This document shows, one piece after another, positions 23,482-34,742 of a stretch of DNA of 64,000 bases. The DNA is taken from assembly GCA_030674185.1 (NCBI GenBank), contig CM060315.1, forward strand, positions 85,087,454 to 85,151,453, written 5' to 3'. Position numbers and translations under genes: made by a program. Origin of the DNA: Monoplex corrugatus (taxonomy: Eukaryota; Mollusca; Gastropoda; Littorinimorpha; Ranellidae). Positions within the stretch are counted from its first letter, which is position 1, and each line of letters starts with the position of its first letter. The notes under the pieces were generated by a model. That model was not told the DNA's origin. It was given only the letters and a program-made list of their open reading frames with translations, and did not search any database.

Positions 23482-26138
23482 GAATTTGTGTTACAGTCTT
23501 TAGTTATGACTACTGAATGTGTGTTACAGTCTAAAGTTATGACTACTGAATGCGTATTACAGTCTTTAGTTATTGACTACTGAATGTGTGTTACAGTCTT
23601 TAGTTATTGACACTGAATGTGTGTTACAGTCTTTAGTTATTGACACTGAATGCGTGTTACAGTCTTTAGTTATTGACTACTGAATGTGTTACAGTCTAAA
23701 GTTATGACTACTGAATGTGTGTTACAGTCTTTAGTTATTGACTACTGAATGTGTGTTACAGTCTTTAGTTATTGACTACTGAATGTGTGTTACAGTCTTA
23801 AGTTATTGACTACTGAATGTGTGTTACAGTCTTTAGTTATTGACTACTGAATGCGTGTTACAGTCTTTAGTTATTGACTACTGAATGTGTGTTACAATCT
23901 TTAGTTATTGACTACTGAATGTGTGTTACAGTCTTTAGTTATTGACTATTGAATGTGTGTTACAGTCTTTAGTTATTGACTACTGAATGTGTGTTACAGT
24001 CTAAAGTTATGACTACTGAATGTGTGTTACAGTCTTTAGTTATTGACTACTGAATGTGTGTTACAGTCTTTAGTTATTGACTACTGAATGTGTTTACAGT
24101 CTTTAGTTATTGACTACTGAATGTGTGTTACAGTCTTTAGTTATTGACTACTGAACGTGTTACAGTCTTTAGTTATTGACTACTGAATGTGTTACAGTCT
24201 TTAGTTATTGACTACTGAATGTGTTACAGTCTTTAGTTATTGACTACTGAATGTGTTACAGTCTTTAGTTATTGACTACTGAATTGTTACAGTCTTAGTT
24301 TTGACTACTGAATGTGTGTTACAGTCTTTAGTTATTGACTACTGAATGTGTGTTACAGTCTTTAGTTATTGACTACTGAATGTGTGTTACAGTCTTTAGT
24401 TATTGACTACTGAATGTGTGTTACAGTCTTTAGTTATTGACTACTGAATGTGTGTTACAGTCTTTAGTTATTGACTACTGAATGTGTGTTACAGTCTTTA
24501 GTTATTGACTACTGAATGTGTGTTACAGTCTTTAGTTATTGACTACTGAATGTGTGTTACAGTCTTTAGTTATTGACTACTGAATGTGTGTTACAGTCTT
24601 TAGTTATGACTACTGAATGTGTGTTACAGTCTTTAGTTATTGACTACTGAATGTGTGTTACAGTCTTTAGTTATTGACTACTGAATGTGTGTTACAGTCT
24701 TTAGTTATTGACTACTGAATGTGTTTACAGTCTTTAGTTATTGACTACTGAATGTGTGTTACAGTCTTTAGTTATGACTACTGAATGTGTGTTACAGTCT
24801 TTAGTTATTGACTACTGAATGTGTGTTACAGTCTTTAGTTATTGACTACTGAATGTGTGTTACAGTCTTTAGTTATTGACTACTGAATGTGTGTTACAGT
24901 CTTTAGTTATTGACTACTGAATGTGTGTTACAGTCTTTAGTTATGACTACTGAATGTGTGTTACAGTCTTTAGTTATTGACTACTGAATGTGTGTTACAG
25001 TCTTTAGTTATTGACTACTGAATGTGTGTTACAGTCTTTAGTTATTGACTACTGAATGTGTGTTACAGTCTTTAGTTATTGACTACTGAATGTGTGTTAC
25101 AGTCTTTAGTTATTGACTACTGAATGTGTGTTACAGTCTTTAGTTATTGACTACTGAATGTGTGTTACAGTCTTTAGTTATTGACTACTGAATGTGTTAC
25201 AGTCTTTAGTTATTGACTACTGAATGTGTGTTACAGTCTTTAGTTATTGACTACTGAATGTGTGTTACAGTCTTTAGTTATTGACTACTGAATGTGTGTT
25301 ACAATCTTTAGTTATTGACTACTGAATGTGTGTTACAGTCTTTAGTTATTGACTACTGAATGTGTGTTACAGTCTTTAGTTATTGACTACTGAATGTGTG
25401 TTACAGTCTTTAGTTATTGACTACTGAATGTGTGTTACAGTCTTTAGTTATTGACTACTGAATGTGTGTTACAGTCTTTATTATTGACTACTGAATGTGT
25501 GTTACAGTCTTTAGTTATTGACTACTGAATTTGTGTTACAGTCTTTAGTTATTGACTACTGAATGTGTGTTACAGTCTTTAGTTATTGACTACTGAATGT
25601 GTGTTACAGTCTTTAGTTATTGACTACTGAATGTGTGTTACAGTCTTTAGTTATTGACTACTGAATGTGTGTTACAGTCTTTAGTTATTGACTACTGAAT
25701 GTGTGTTACAGTCTTTAGTTATTGACTACTGAATGTGTGTTACAGTCTTTAGTTATTGACTACTGAATGTGTGTTACAGTCTTTAGTTATTGACTACTGA
25801 TGTGTGTTACAGTCTTTAGTTATTGACTACTGATATGTGTGTTACAGTCTTTAGTTATTGACTACTGAATGTGTGTTTTCAGTCATTTGTTATTGACTAC
25901 TGAATGTGTGTTACAGTCTTTAGTTATTGACTACTGAATGTGTGTTACAGTCTTTAGTTATTGACTACTGAATGTGTGTTGCAGTCTTTAGTTATTGACT
26001 ACTGAATGTGTGTTACAGTCTTTAGTTATTGACTACTGAATGTGTGTTACAGTCTTTAGTTATTGACTACTGAATGTGTTACAGTCTTTAGTTATTGACT
26101 ACTGAATGTGTTTACAGTCTTACTTATTGACTACTGAT
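23482..26138. repeat. 34-bp minisatellite array, about 78 copies
   Basis: Near-identical head-to-tail units contain TTACAGTCTTTAGTTATTGA followed by CTACTGAATGTGTG. Early units are more variable (32-34 bases); the centre is very homogeneous, with scattered one-base losses. There are no unique spacers and no open frame. LINE family B coding sequence flanks the array on both sides in the same orientation, so it appears to have arisen inside that copy. Confidence 0.97.
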
Positions 26139-26139
26139 G

Positions 26140-26390
26140 ATGACTTGACTCACTGCTGTTTCTCATAAGCTTAGTTTTCTCAGCTGATTCACATTCCATA
26201 TCTAGTGGACATTTAATCCAGACAGTCATCAAAAGGCTGGCCGAACATCTTTGCTTCCTGTTGTCCATTGGTAAACCACAAGTTGGTTACTGTCTTTCTT
26301 CCTCAGTGCTGATTGTGTCAATATGATCTTCCATGACATCAGTCATTATTTGCTGGAGGAAAACATTCAACAGTGTGCGTGACTAGAAGC
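26140..26390 (-). pseudogene. LINE reverse transcriptase palm fragment (family B), 5' part
   Basis: The - strand reads VTNLWFTNGQQEAKMFGQP, corresponding to the VTNLRFADDIDLLAG catalytic box with the aspartates lost, followed by MECESAEKTKLMRNS, matching the MEISAEKTKLMTN motif. It is continuous in order with 22985-23460 once the tandem array is ignored. Confidence 0.65.
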
Positions 26391-27330
26391 AACATTGCCG
26401 GATTCCATTCACCGTGTGCAATCAATATCCATCTCTGCCTTGTGCAGGCACTACACTGCTGGCTTTTGTTTACAGCTGCTCGATGGTTTGGATCTGCTTC
26501 TAGCCCATATAGTATGTACCAAAAGTAATAAATGTGTAATTTTGAATTATTCTGACCAATTCTTCACGTCAAAGTGATCAAGCAGAAACAAAAAGAATTG
26601 ATGACATGTCAGCAATGTTGTTTGTTTGTTTGTTTATTTGTTCATTTCTTTCTTGTTGTTTCGTTGTTTTTCCAAAAGTAGCTTCAGTAAATAAGTTTCA
26701 GTATAGGTATTGTCGAGTATACATGTACTTCAAAGATACAGCGGGAAAAAGGACCCTGTTAACATCGTTCAGCCGTATTCATCTCCCTTTTCAATCTCTC
26801 TGCAACATAGTTATTTACATTAAAAAGTGCATGTAACCAAACTAGCAAATTTACATGACAATTTTTTATGCTGATTCAAAACAACAACAACAAATAATAA
26901 CAATAAACAAAAAGCAAAAAAAATTACAAACAACTTTGGACTATGCCAGCAACCATGCTCAACCTCAATCCTAAGTCCGATAACACTGACGAGTAGACCA
27001 GAATGATTCGAAACAGCGGGCATTTTTCCCCTTATGACGTCGGTCACGCTGTATGAAGTGGAACCACAACCTTGTCATATGACAAAAGACGGAAGCGTGG
27101 AAGGGGGTGAGGAGTTGTGGACGTTTCATGAAATACACACAGTTATGAAATATGCCATGATGATTGGTTGCTGTAATTTGTAGATGATTTGATCCGTTGA
27201 GACATGTTTATATTTACAGGTTTTATGACAGATTTGTAATTGTGTTTTAAAGAAGCATGAAAGTGATGTCTGTGTGGTGCGACTCCAGTGTGCACGTAGT
27301 TTAATTTCCAAGTGTGAATTAAAAAAGAGT
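26391..27330. other. Intergenic, no gene recognised
   Basis: AT-rich, mostly unique sequence with GTTT and ACA runs. No supported gene. Confidence 0.5.
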
Positions 27331-27334
27331 ATCG

Positions 27335-27640
27335 TATCGTATCGTAACGTGTTGTGTCGTGTCGTGTCGTGATCGTATCGTATTGTATCGTATCTTGTCG
27401 TGTTGTTTTATATTGCGTTACGTTGTATTGTACTGTACTGTATTGTATTGTATTGTACTGTATTGTATTGTATTGCATTGTAATTGTCACGGATGCAATT
27501 CTTTAAACAGCCCTTTGCTGTCTTACGACATGATTTGATGAACTAGGGAATCACTGTCTGTTTGGTTGGTTGGTTGGTTGTGGTTGGGGTTCGTTCGTTC
27601 GTTCGTTCGTTCGTTCGTTCGTTCGTTCGTTCGTGTTTTA
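27335..27640. repeat. TATCG/TATTG pentanucleotide and TTCG tetranucleotide repeats
   Basis: 5-bp units (CGTAT then TGTAT) run from 27335 to 27480. GGTT and about ten GTTC units cover 27560-27635. On the - strand the latter is a GAAC tail following ATTAAATTGATAAAACAC, so it may mark a SINE 3' end. Confidence 0.85.
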
Positions 27641-27754
27641 TCAATTTAATCCACGAAGGACGCTCCAGTTTACGAGGTGATGGGATCAAAGACAAAGGAA
27701 AATTAACGGCTTGTAGTCTGAACATTACTTCGACTCTTCACCCATCTTAGTGTA

Positions 27755-27985
27755 TACGCCGTCAAAAAGAGACCTCCATAGTCTGTTGTCCTGTGCTTTT
27801 ACCCCTAGTTGTCTGCAAGTAAAGGCCTTTCCTCCTAGTATCCACTTGGAGACCTCTTTGCCATGTGTTCTCGGCCGTCCTCTCATTCTCTTGGCTTGGA
27901 GACCTCTTCGCCATGTGTCTCGGCCGTCCTCTCTTTCTCTTCGCTTGGAAGTTCCCTGTCAGGGTCAATCTAGTGATACATGACA
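27755..27985 (-). pseudogene. LINE C-terminal fragment with internal duplication
   Basis: The - strand encodes LTLTGNFQAKRKRGRPRHMA and later QVDTRRKGLYLQTTRGKSTG, typical of the basic GRP motif and terminal helix of RTE-like LINE proteins. A block of about 50 bases (GGAGACCTCT...CGGCCGTCCTCTC) is duplicated in tandem at 27848-27935. Confidence 0.6.
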
Positions 27986-28164
27986 TAGTCGGAAAATTAC
28001 AGTACGTTTACTCATCATTGTATGATTCTACCGGTCTTGGTGAACTCCTCAGCTGTTATAACTTTTTCTCCAAAGTCACTGCCTATATTTCTTATCTCCT
28101 CACTGTATAATTATATCCCTCTTGACAGCTCCAGTCATCAACAGGTAAACGTATTCTCTGTGTA

Positions 28165-29499
28165 CGAGGGTGTTAAAGCCTTTTTCTTTAGTACAGGAAC
28201 AATTACCAATTACCGACACAGGAACATGTATCATACATCAAAATGAAGCTGGTCCTCTGGGGATCATATCCCTACTTCTCAACATAGTCACTGTTTCTCT
28301 CAATAGCAATGTTCCACCTTCGAATGAGGGCATGTATCCCTGCCTCGTAAAATTCTGTTGACTGTGCTTGGAGCCACGTCTTCACTGCAATTTTCACTTC
28401 CTCGTCACTGGCATAATGTTTGCATCTCAAACCCTCTCTCATGGGCCGAAAAGATGATAGTCTGAAGGCACTAAGTCTGGTGAGTATGGAGGATGCAGTA
28501 AAGTTGTCTACCCAAATGAGGCGATTATCGCCCTTGTTCTGACGCTTGTGTGTGGTCGAGCATTGTCATGCAGAAGGAGGGTACTATCGATTTGCAAGTT
28601 TGGGTCTCACTTGTCAGATTCTTGCTTTGAGCCTCGTCAGGGTCATTAATGTATGCCTCAGAGTTTATTGTTTCTCCTCTTGGCAAGAAATCAACCAGAA
28701 TGACACCCTGAGCATCCCAAAAGACAGTCGCCATGATTTTTCAAGCTGACTTTTCCGTCTTGAACTTTTTCGGTTTTGGTGACGTAGGGTAGGCGCCATT
28801 CCATTGACTGCCTCTTTATTCCGGTTCATAATGGTGAATCCATATTTCATCACCGGTAACGAGCCTTCCAAAGAAGGTGTTGTCTCTTTGACTTTGTTCA
28901 AGAAGTTCAATGCAGGCGTTGACCCTATCAAGTCTTGCGTTCGGTAGTCAGCTCTCTCGGTACCCAACAGGCACACATTTTGAAAACCTAAGTGATTCAA
29001 CAATGTTATAAGTACTTCTATGGCTCACTTCAAGGTTTTCTGCCAACTCCTCAAGAGTTATGCGCCTATCTTCTCTAATCAGGACATCTGCTTTTGCTTT
29101 ATTGGCAGGATTCACAGAAGTGGACGGACGGCCAGTACGGGGTTTATCGGCTACGCTCACAGTTCGCATCTTTCATCATTCAGACGACAGACCCACCTGC
29201 GAACATTGCTATAATCTAAAGTATTCTCCTTATACACATTCTGTAATCGTCTGTGAATGTTCACAGGGGTTTCCCCCTCAGCAACAAAGATTTCAATCAC
29301 TGCTCTTTGTTTTTGACGCAGCTCTAAGGGGCAGCCATTTTGAATTTTCCTCACGAGTCTATGAACTGGAAACATACCAAACAAAATATTTCAGTTCGTA
29401 ACAGTTATAATCATTTGTAACTGAGCAACATTTCAGGTAATTTTATCATAAACTTCATCTGATATAAATAAAAAGGCATTGCCTTTTGACTCACCCTCG
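28165..29499 (-). mobile_element. mariner DNA transposon, both terminal repeats present
   Basis: The left end starts CGAGGGTGTTAAAGCCTTTT at 28165. The right end is its inverted counterpart, finishing TCACCCTCG at 29499. TA dinucleotides at 28163-28164 and 29500-29501 are the expected target duplication. The 1335-bp length is normal for mariner. It holds one decayed transposase gene. Confidence 0.88.
28272..29384 (-). pseudogene. mariner transposase (D,D34D type), inactivated
   Basis: The N-terminal part has two helix-turn-helix regions: AVIEIFVAEGETPVNIHRRL with VRRWVCRLND, and RRITLEELAENLEVSHRSTY. The catalytic domain includes VTGDEIWIHHYEPE (first D), the second D in LHDNARPHTS, and the third in YSPDLVPSDYHLFGP. 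Inactivating changes include a stop after HHYEPE near 28815, frameshifts near 28560 and 28950, and a premature stop after VGYRES. The C terminus EFYEAGIHALIRRWNI ends at 28272. Confidence 0.9.
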
Positions 29500-29639
29500 T
29501 ACTTTGTGTTAAAGACTAAGACTTCGGCCAGCGTTCATTCTCTTTCTGTGCTGCTGTGCACTACAACAATGAAACGCGCTTCCTTCAGATATTCGTCATT
29601 TGTAACCTTTGTCCTCTTTTCAGAGAGTTCTGAAAACTT

Positions 29640-32465
29640 ATCTCAGCAAGCAATACTATAACTAGCATAAGTTTCAACAAGCAATACTGTAACTAGTATA
29701 AGCGTCAACAAGCAATGCCATAACTAGTATAAGTGTGACCAAGGAAACTATAACTAGTATAAGTGTGACCAAGGAAACTATAACTAGCATAAGTGTGACC
29801 AAGGAAACTATAACTAGATAAGTGTGACCAGGAAACTATAACTAGTATAAGTGTGACCAAGGAAACTATAACTAGTATAAGTGTGACCAAGGAAACTATA
29901 ACTAGTATAAGTGTGACCAAGGAAACTATAACTAGCATAAGTGTGACCAAGGAAACTATAACTAGCATAAGTGTGACCAAGGAAACTATAACTAGCATAA
30001 GTGTGACCAAGGAAACTATAACTAGTATAAGTGTGACCAAGGAAACTATAACTAGTATAAGTGTCAACAAGCAATACTGTAACTAGTATAAGTGTCAACA
30101 AGCAATACTGTAACTAGTATAAGTGTCAACAAGCAATACTGTAACTAGTATAAGTGTCAACAAGCAATACTGTAACTAGTATAAGTGTCAACAAGCAATC
30201 TGTAACTAGTATAAGTGTCAACAAGCAATGCCATAACTAGCATAAGTGTGACCAAGGAAACCATAACTAGCATAAGTGTGACCAAGGAAACTATAACTAG
30301 CATAAGTGTGACCAAGGAAACTATAACTAGTATAAGTGTGACCAAGGAAACTATAACTAGTATAAGTGTGACCAAGGAAACTATAACTAGCATAAGTGTG
30401 ACCAAGGAAACTATAACTAGTATAAGTGTACCAAGGAAACTATAACTAGCATAAGTGTCAACAAGCATACTGTAACTAGTATAAGAGTCACCAAGCAATG
30501 CCTATAACTAGTATAAGAGTCACCAAGCAACATATAACTAGTATAAGTCACCAAGCAATGCTATAACTAGTATAAGTCACCAAGCAATGCTATAACTAGT
30601 ATAAGTCACCAAGCAATGCTATAACTAGTATAAGTCACCAAGCAATGCTATAACTAGTATAAGTCACCAAGCAATGCTATAACTAGTATAAGTCACCAAG
30701 CAATGCTATAACTAGTATAAGTCACCAAGCAATGCTATAACTAGTATAAGTCACCAAGCAATGCTATACTATAAGTCACCAAGCAATGCTATAACTAGTA
30801 AAGTCACCAAGCAATGCTATAACTAGTATAAGTCACCAAGCAATGCTATAACTAGTATAAGTCACCAAGCAATGCTATAACTAGTATATCAAGTCAACAT
30901 ATAAGCACAATGCATAACTAGTATAAGTCACAAGCAATGCATAACTAGTATAAGGTCAACAAGCAATGCCATAACTAGTATAAGTCACAAGCAATGCATA
31001 ACTAGTATAAGGTCACAAGCAATGCCATAACTAGTATAAAGTCACAAGCAATGCCTAACACTAGTATAAGATGTCAAACAACAGCAATGCCATAACTAGT
31101 ATAAGTGTCAACAAGCAATGCCATAACTAGTATAAGAGTCAACAAGCAATGCCATTTAACTAGTATAAGGTCAACAAGCAATGCCATAACTAGTATAAGA
31201 GTCAACAAGCAATGCCATAACTAGTATAAGAGTCAACAAGCAATGCCATAACTAGTATAAGAGTCAACAAGCAATGCCATAACTAGTATAAGTCAACAGC
31301 AATCATATAAAGTCAACAAGCAATGCCATAACTAGTATAAGAGTCAACAAGCAATGCCATAACTAGTATAAGGTCAACAAGCAATGCCATAACTAGTATA
31401 AGAGTCAACAAGCAATGCCATAACTAGTATAAGTGTCAACAAGCAATGCCATAACTAGTATAAGTGTCAACAAGCAATGCCAATAACTAGTATAAGAGTC
31501 AACAAGCAATGCCATAACTAGTATAAAGGTCAACAAGCAATGCCATAACTAGTATAAGTGTCAACAAGCAATGCCATAACTAGTATAAAGTCACAAGCAA
31601 TGCCATAACTAGTATAAGTGTCAACAAGCAATGCCATAACTAGTATAAGTGTCAACAAGCAATGCCATAACTAGTATAAGTTCAACAAGCAATGCCATAA
31701 CTAGTATAAGTGTCAACAAGCAATGCCATAACTAGTTATAAGTCAACAAGCAATGCCATAACTAGTATAAGTGTCAACAAGCAATGCCATAACTAGTATA
31801 AGTGTCAACAAGCAATGCCATAACTAGTATAAGTCAAAAGCATGCTAATATAAGGTCAACAAGCAATGCCATAACTAGTAAAGTCAACAAGCAATGCCAT
31901 ACTAGTATAAGTCAACAAGCAATGCCATAACTAGTATAAGGTCAACAAGCAATGCATAACTAGTATAAGTGTCAACAAGCAATGCATAACTAGTATAAGT
32001 GTCAACAAGCAATGCCTAACTAGTATAAGTGTCAACAAGCAATGCCATAATAGTATAAGTGTCAACAAGCAATGCCATAACTAGTATAAGTGTCAACAAG
32101 CAATGCCATAACTAGTATAAGTGTCAACAAGCAATAGCCATAACTAGTATAAGTGTCAACAAGCAATGCTATAACTAGTATAAGTGTCAACAAGCAATGC
32201 CATAACTAGTATAAGTGTCAACAAGCAATGCTATAACTAGTATAAGTGTCACCAAGCAATACTATAACTAGTATAAGTGTCACCAAGTAATACTGTAACT
32301 AATATAAGTGTCACCAAGTAATACTGTAACTAGTATAAGTGTCACCAAGCAATACTATAATAGTATAAGTGTCACCAAGTAATACTGTAACTAGTATAAG
32401 TGTCACCAAGCAATACTGTAACTAGTATAAGTGTCACCAAGCAACACTATAACTAGTATAAGTGC
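29640..32465. repeat. 30-bp minisatellite array, over 90 copies
   Basis: Units contain AACTAGTATAAGTGTCAACA then AGCAATGCCAT. Three blocks differ in unit type: AGTGTGACCAAGGAAACTAT (29730-30060 and 30240-30440), AAGTCACCAAGCAATGCTAT (about 30530-30880) and the AACAAGCAATGCCAT type. Many one- to three-base losses occur in 30880-32000. The array starts 140 bases past the mariner. Confidence 0.97.
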
Positions 32466-32637
32466 CATCTGTTTCTCCTCTCAGTCTTGCTGTCTGTATC
32501 GTACTGATATGAATAATTGTGTGAGAGAATGCTATGTGTGCATGTTTCATCGATTGCTTTTAAGTCTCCCTCAGTGTATATGCGCTTACCAGCGTGAGTT
32601 CCTGTGTAGGCGGGAGTCTGTACGTGCCCGTGTGTTC

Positions 32638-34742
32638 TTGTATGTCTGTGTTGTCTGTGCTAGTGTATGTGTATGTCTGTGTTGTCTGTGCTGGTGTTTG
32701 TGTTGTCAGTGCTGGTGTGTGTTTGTGTTGTCAGTGCTGGTATTTGTGTTGTCTGTGCTGGTTTGTGGTGGTGTTGGTGTTTGTGTTGTCTGTGCTGGTG
32801 TTGTGTTGTCATGTGCTGTGTTGTGTTTGTGTTGTCAGGCTGGTGTTTGTGTTGTCTGTGTGTCTATGTGGTTTGTGTTTGTGTTGTCAGTGCTGGTGTT
32901 TGTGCATGTCTGTATTGCCAGTGCTGGTGTTTGTGTATGTCTGTGTTGTCAGTGCAAGTGTTTGTGTTTGTGTTGTCAGTGCTGGTGTCTGTGTTGTCAG
33001 TGCTAGTGTTTGTGTTTGTGTTGTCAGTGCTAGGTTGTCTCTGTGTTGTCAGTGCTGGTGTTTGTGATGTTGTATTGCAGTGCTGGTGTTTGTGTATGCT
33101 GTTTGTCAGTGCTGTGTTTGGTTTGTTTGTCAGTGCTAGGTGTCTGTGTTGTCAGTGCTAGTGTTTGTGTTGTGTGTGTGTCATGTGTCTGTGTCTGTGT
33201 TTGTGTTGTCAGTGCTGGGGTTTGTTTGTGCATGTCTGTATTGCCAGTGCTGTGTTAGTGTTTGTGTATGTGTTGTCAGTGCTAGGTTGTTTTGTGTTGT
33301 CAGTGCTGGTGTTTGTGTTGTCAGTGCTAGTGGTTTGTTTGTGTTGTCAGTGCTGGTGTTCTGTTTGTGTTGTCAGTGCTGGTGTCTCTGTGTTGTCAGT
33401 GCTGGTGTTTTGTGTTGTCAGTGCTGGTGTTTGTGTTGTCAGTGCTGGTGTTTGTGTTGTCGTTGCAGTGTTTGTGTTGTCAGTGCTGGTGTTTGTTGTC
33501 AGTGCTGGTGTTTGTGTTGTCAGTGCTAGTGTTTGTGTTGTCAGTGCTGGTGTTTGTTTGTCAGTGCTGGTGTTTGTGTTGTCAGTGCTGGTGTTTGTGT
33601 ATTGTGGGTTTGTCAGTGCTGGTGTTGTGTTGTCTGTGTTTGTTTCAGTGCTGGTGTTGTGTTGTCAGTGCTGGTGTTTGTGTTGTCAGTGCTGGTGTTT
33701 GTGTTGTCAGTGCTGGTGTTTTGTGTTTGTCAGTGCTGGTGTTTGTGTTGTCAGTGCTGGTGTTTGTGTTGTCAGTGTTGTGTTTGTGTTGTCAGTGCTG
33801 GTGTTTGTGTGTTGTCAGTGCTGGTGTTTGTGTTGTCAGTGCTGTGTGTTTGTGTTGTCAGTGCTGTGTTTGTGTTGTCAGTGCTGGTGTTTTGTTGTGT
33901 GTCAGTGCTGGTGTTTGTGTTGTCAGTGCTGTGGTGTTGTCTTTGGGTGTTGTGTTTTCAGTGCTGGTGTTTGTGTGTTGTCAGTGCTGGTGTTTGTGTT
34001 GTCAGTGCTGGTGTTTGTGTTGTCAGTGCTGGGTTTGTGTTTGTGTTGTCAGTGCTGGTGTTTGTGTGTTGGTTGGTTCAGTGCTGGTGTTTGTGTTGTC
34101 AGTGCTGGTGTTTGTGTTGTCAGTGCTGGTGTTTGTGTTGGTCAGTGCTGGTGTTTGTGTTTGTTGTCAGTGCTGGTGTTTGTGGTTGTCATGCTGGTGT
34201 TGTGTTGTCTGTGCTGGTGTTTGTGTTGTCAGTGCTGGTGTTTGTGTTGTCAGTGCTGGTGTTTGTGTATGTCTTGTTGTCTGTGCTGGTGTTGTGTTGT
34301 CAGTGTGGTGTTTGTGTTGTCGTGTGTGTTTGTGTTGTTTGTTGTCATGTGCTGGTGTTTGTGTTGTCAGTGCTGGTGTTTGTGTAGTCTGGTGTTGTGT
34401 GTCTGGTGTTGTGATTTGTTTGTGTGTTTTGTATGTCTGTGTTGTCTGTGCTGGTGTTTGTGTATGTCTGTGTTGTCTGTGCTGATGTATGTGTATGCAT
34501 TCACATGAAAGAGTGTTGTTGTATGTCTGTATTGTCTGTGCTGATGTATGTGTATACATTCACACGAAAGATTGTTCTTGAATGTCTGTGTTGTCTGTGC
34601 TGGTGTTTGTGTTTGTCTGTGTTGTCAGTGCTAGTGTTTGTGCATGCATTCACATGAAAGAGTGTTCTTGAATGTTTGTATTGTCTGTGCTGGTGTTTGT
34701 GTATGCATTCACTCGAAAGAGTGTTCTTGTATGTCTGTGTTA
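32638..34742. repeat. 21-bp minisatellite array, about 100 copies
   Basis: The core unit is TGTTGTCAGTGCTGGTGTTT plus a G. From 34490 to 34742 it changes to a longer unit of about 60 bases that adds GCATTCACATGAAAGAGTGT. The long Cys/Val-rich frames across it are translations of the repeat and not genes. An isolated partial unit lies at 39250-39297. Confidence 0.97.

Noticed and set aside
23482..26138. CRISPR-like array
   Set aside because: Head-to-tail repeats without unique spacers in eukaryotic DNA; a minisatellite.
29640..32465. CRISPR-like array
   Set aside because: No spacers; adjacent units are contiguous tandem copies.
33165..34508. 447-residue Cys/Val-rich open frame
   Set aside because: It is a translation of the 21-bp minisatellite, open because the unit is a multiple of three and stop-free.
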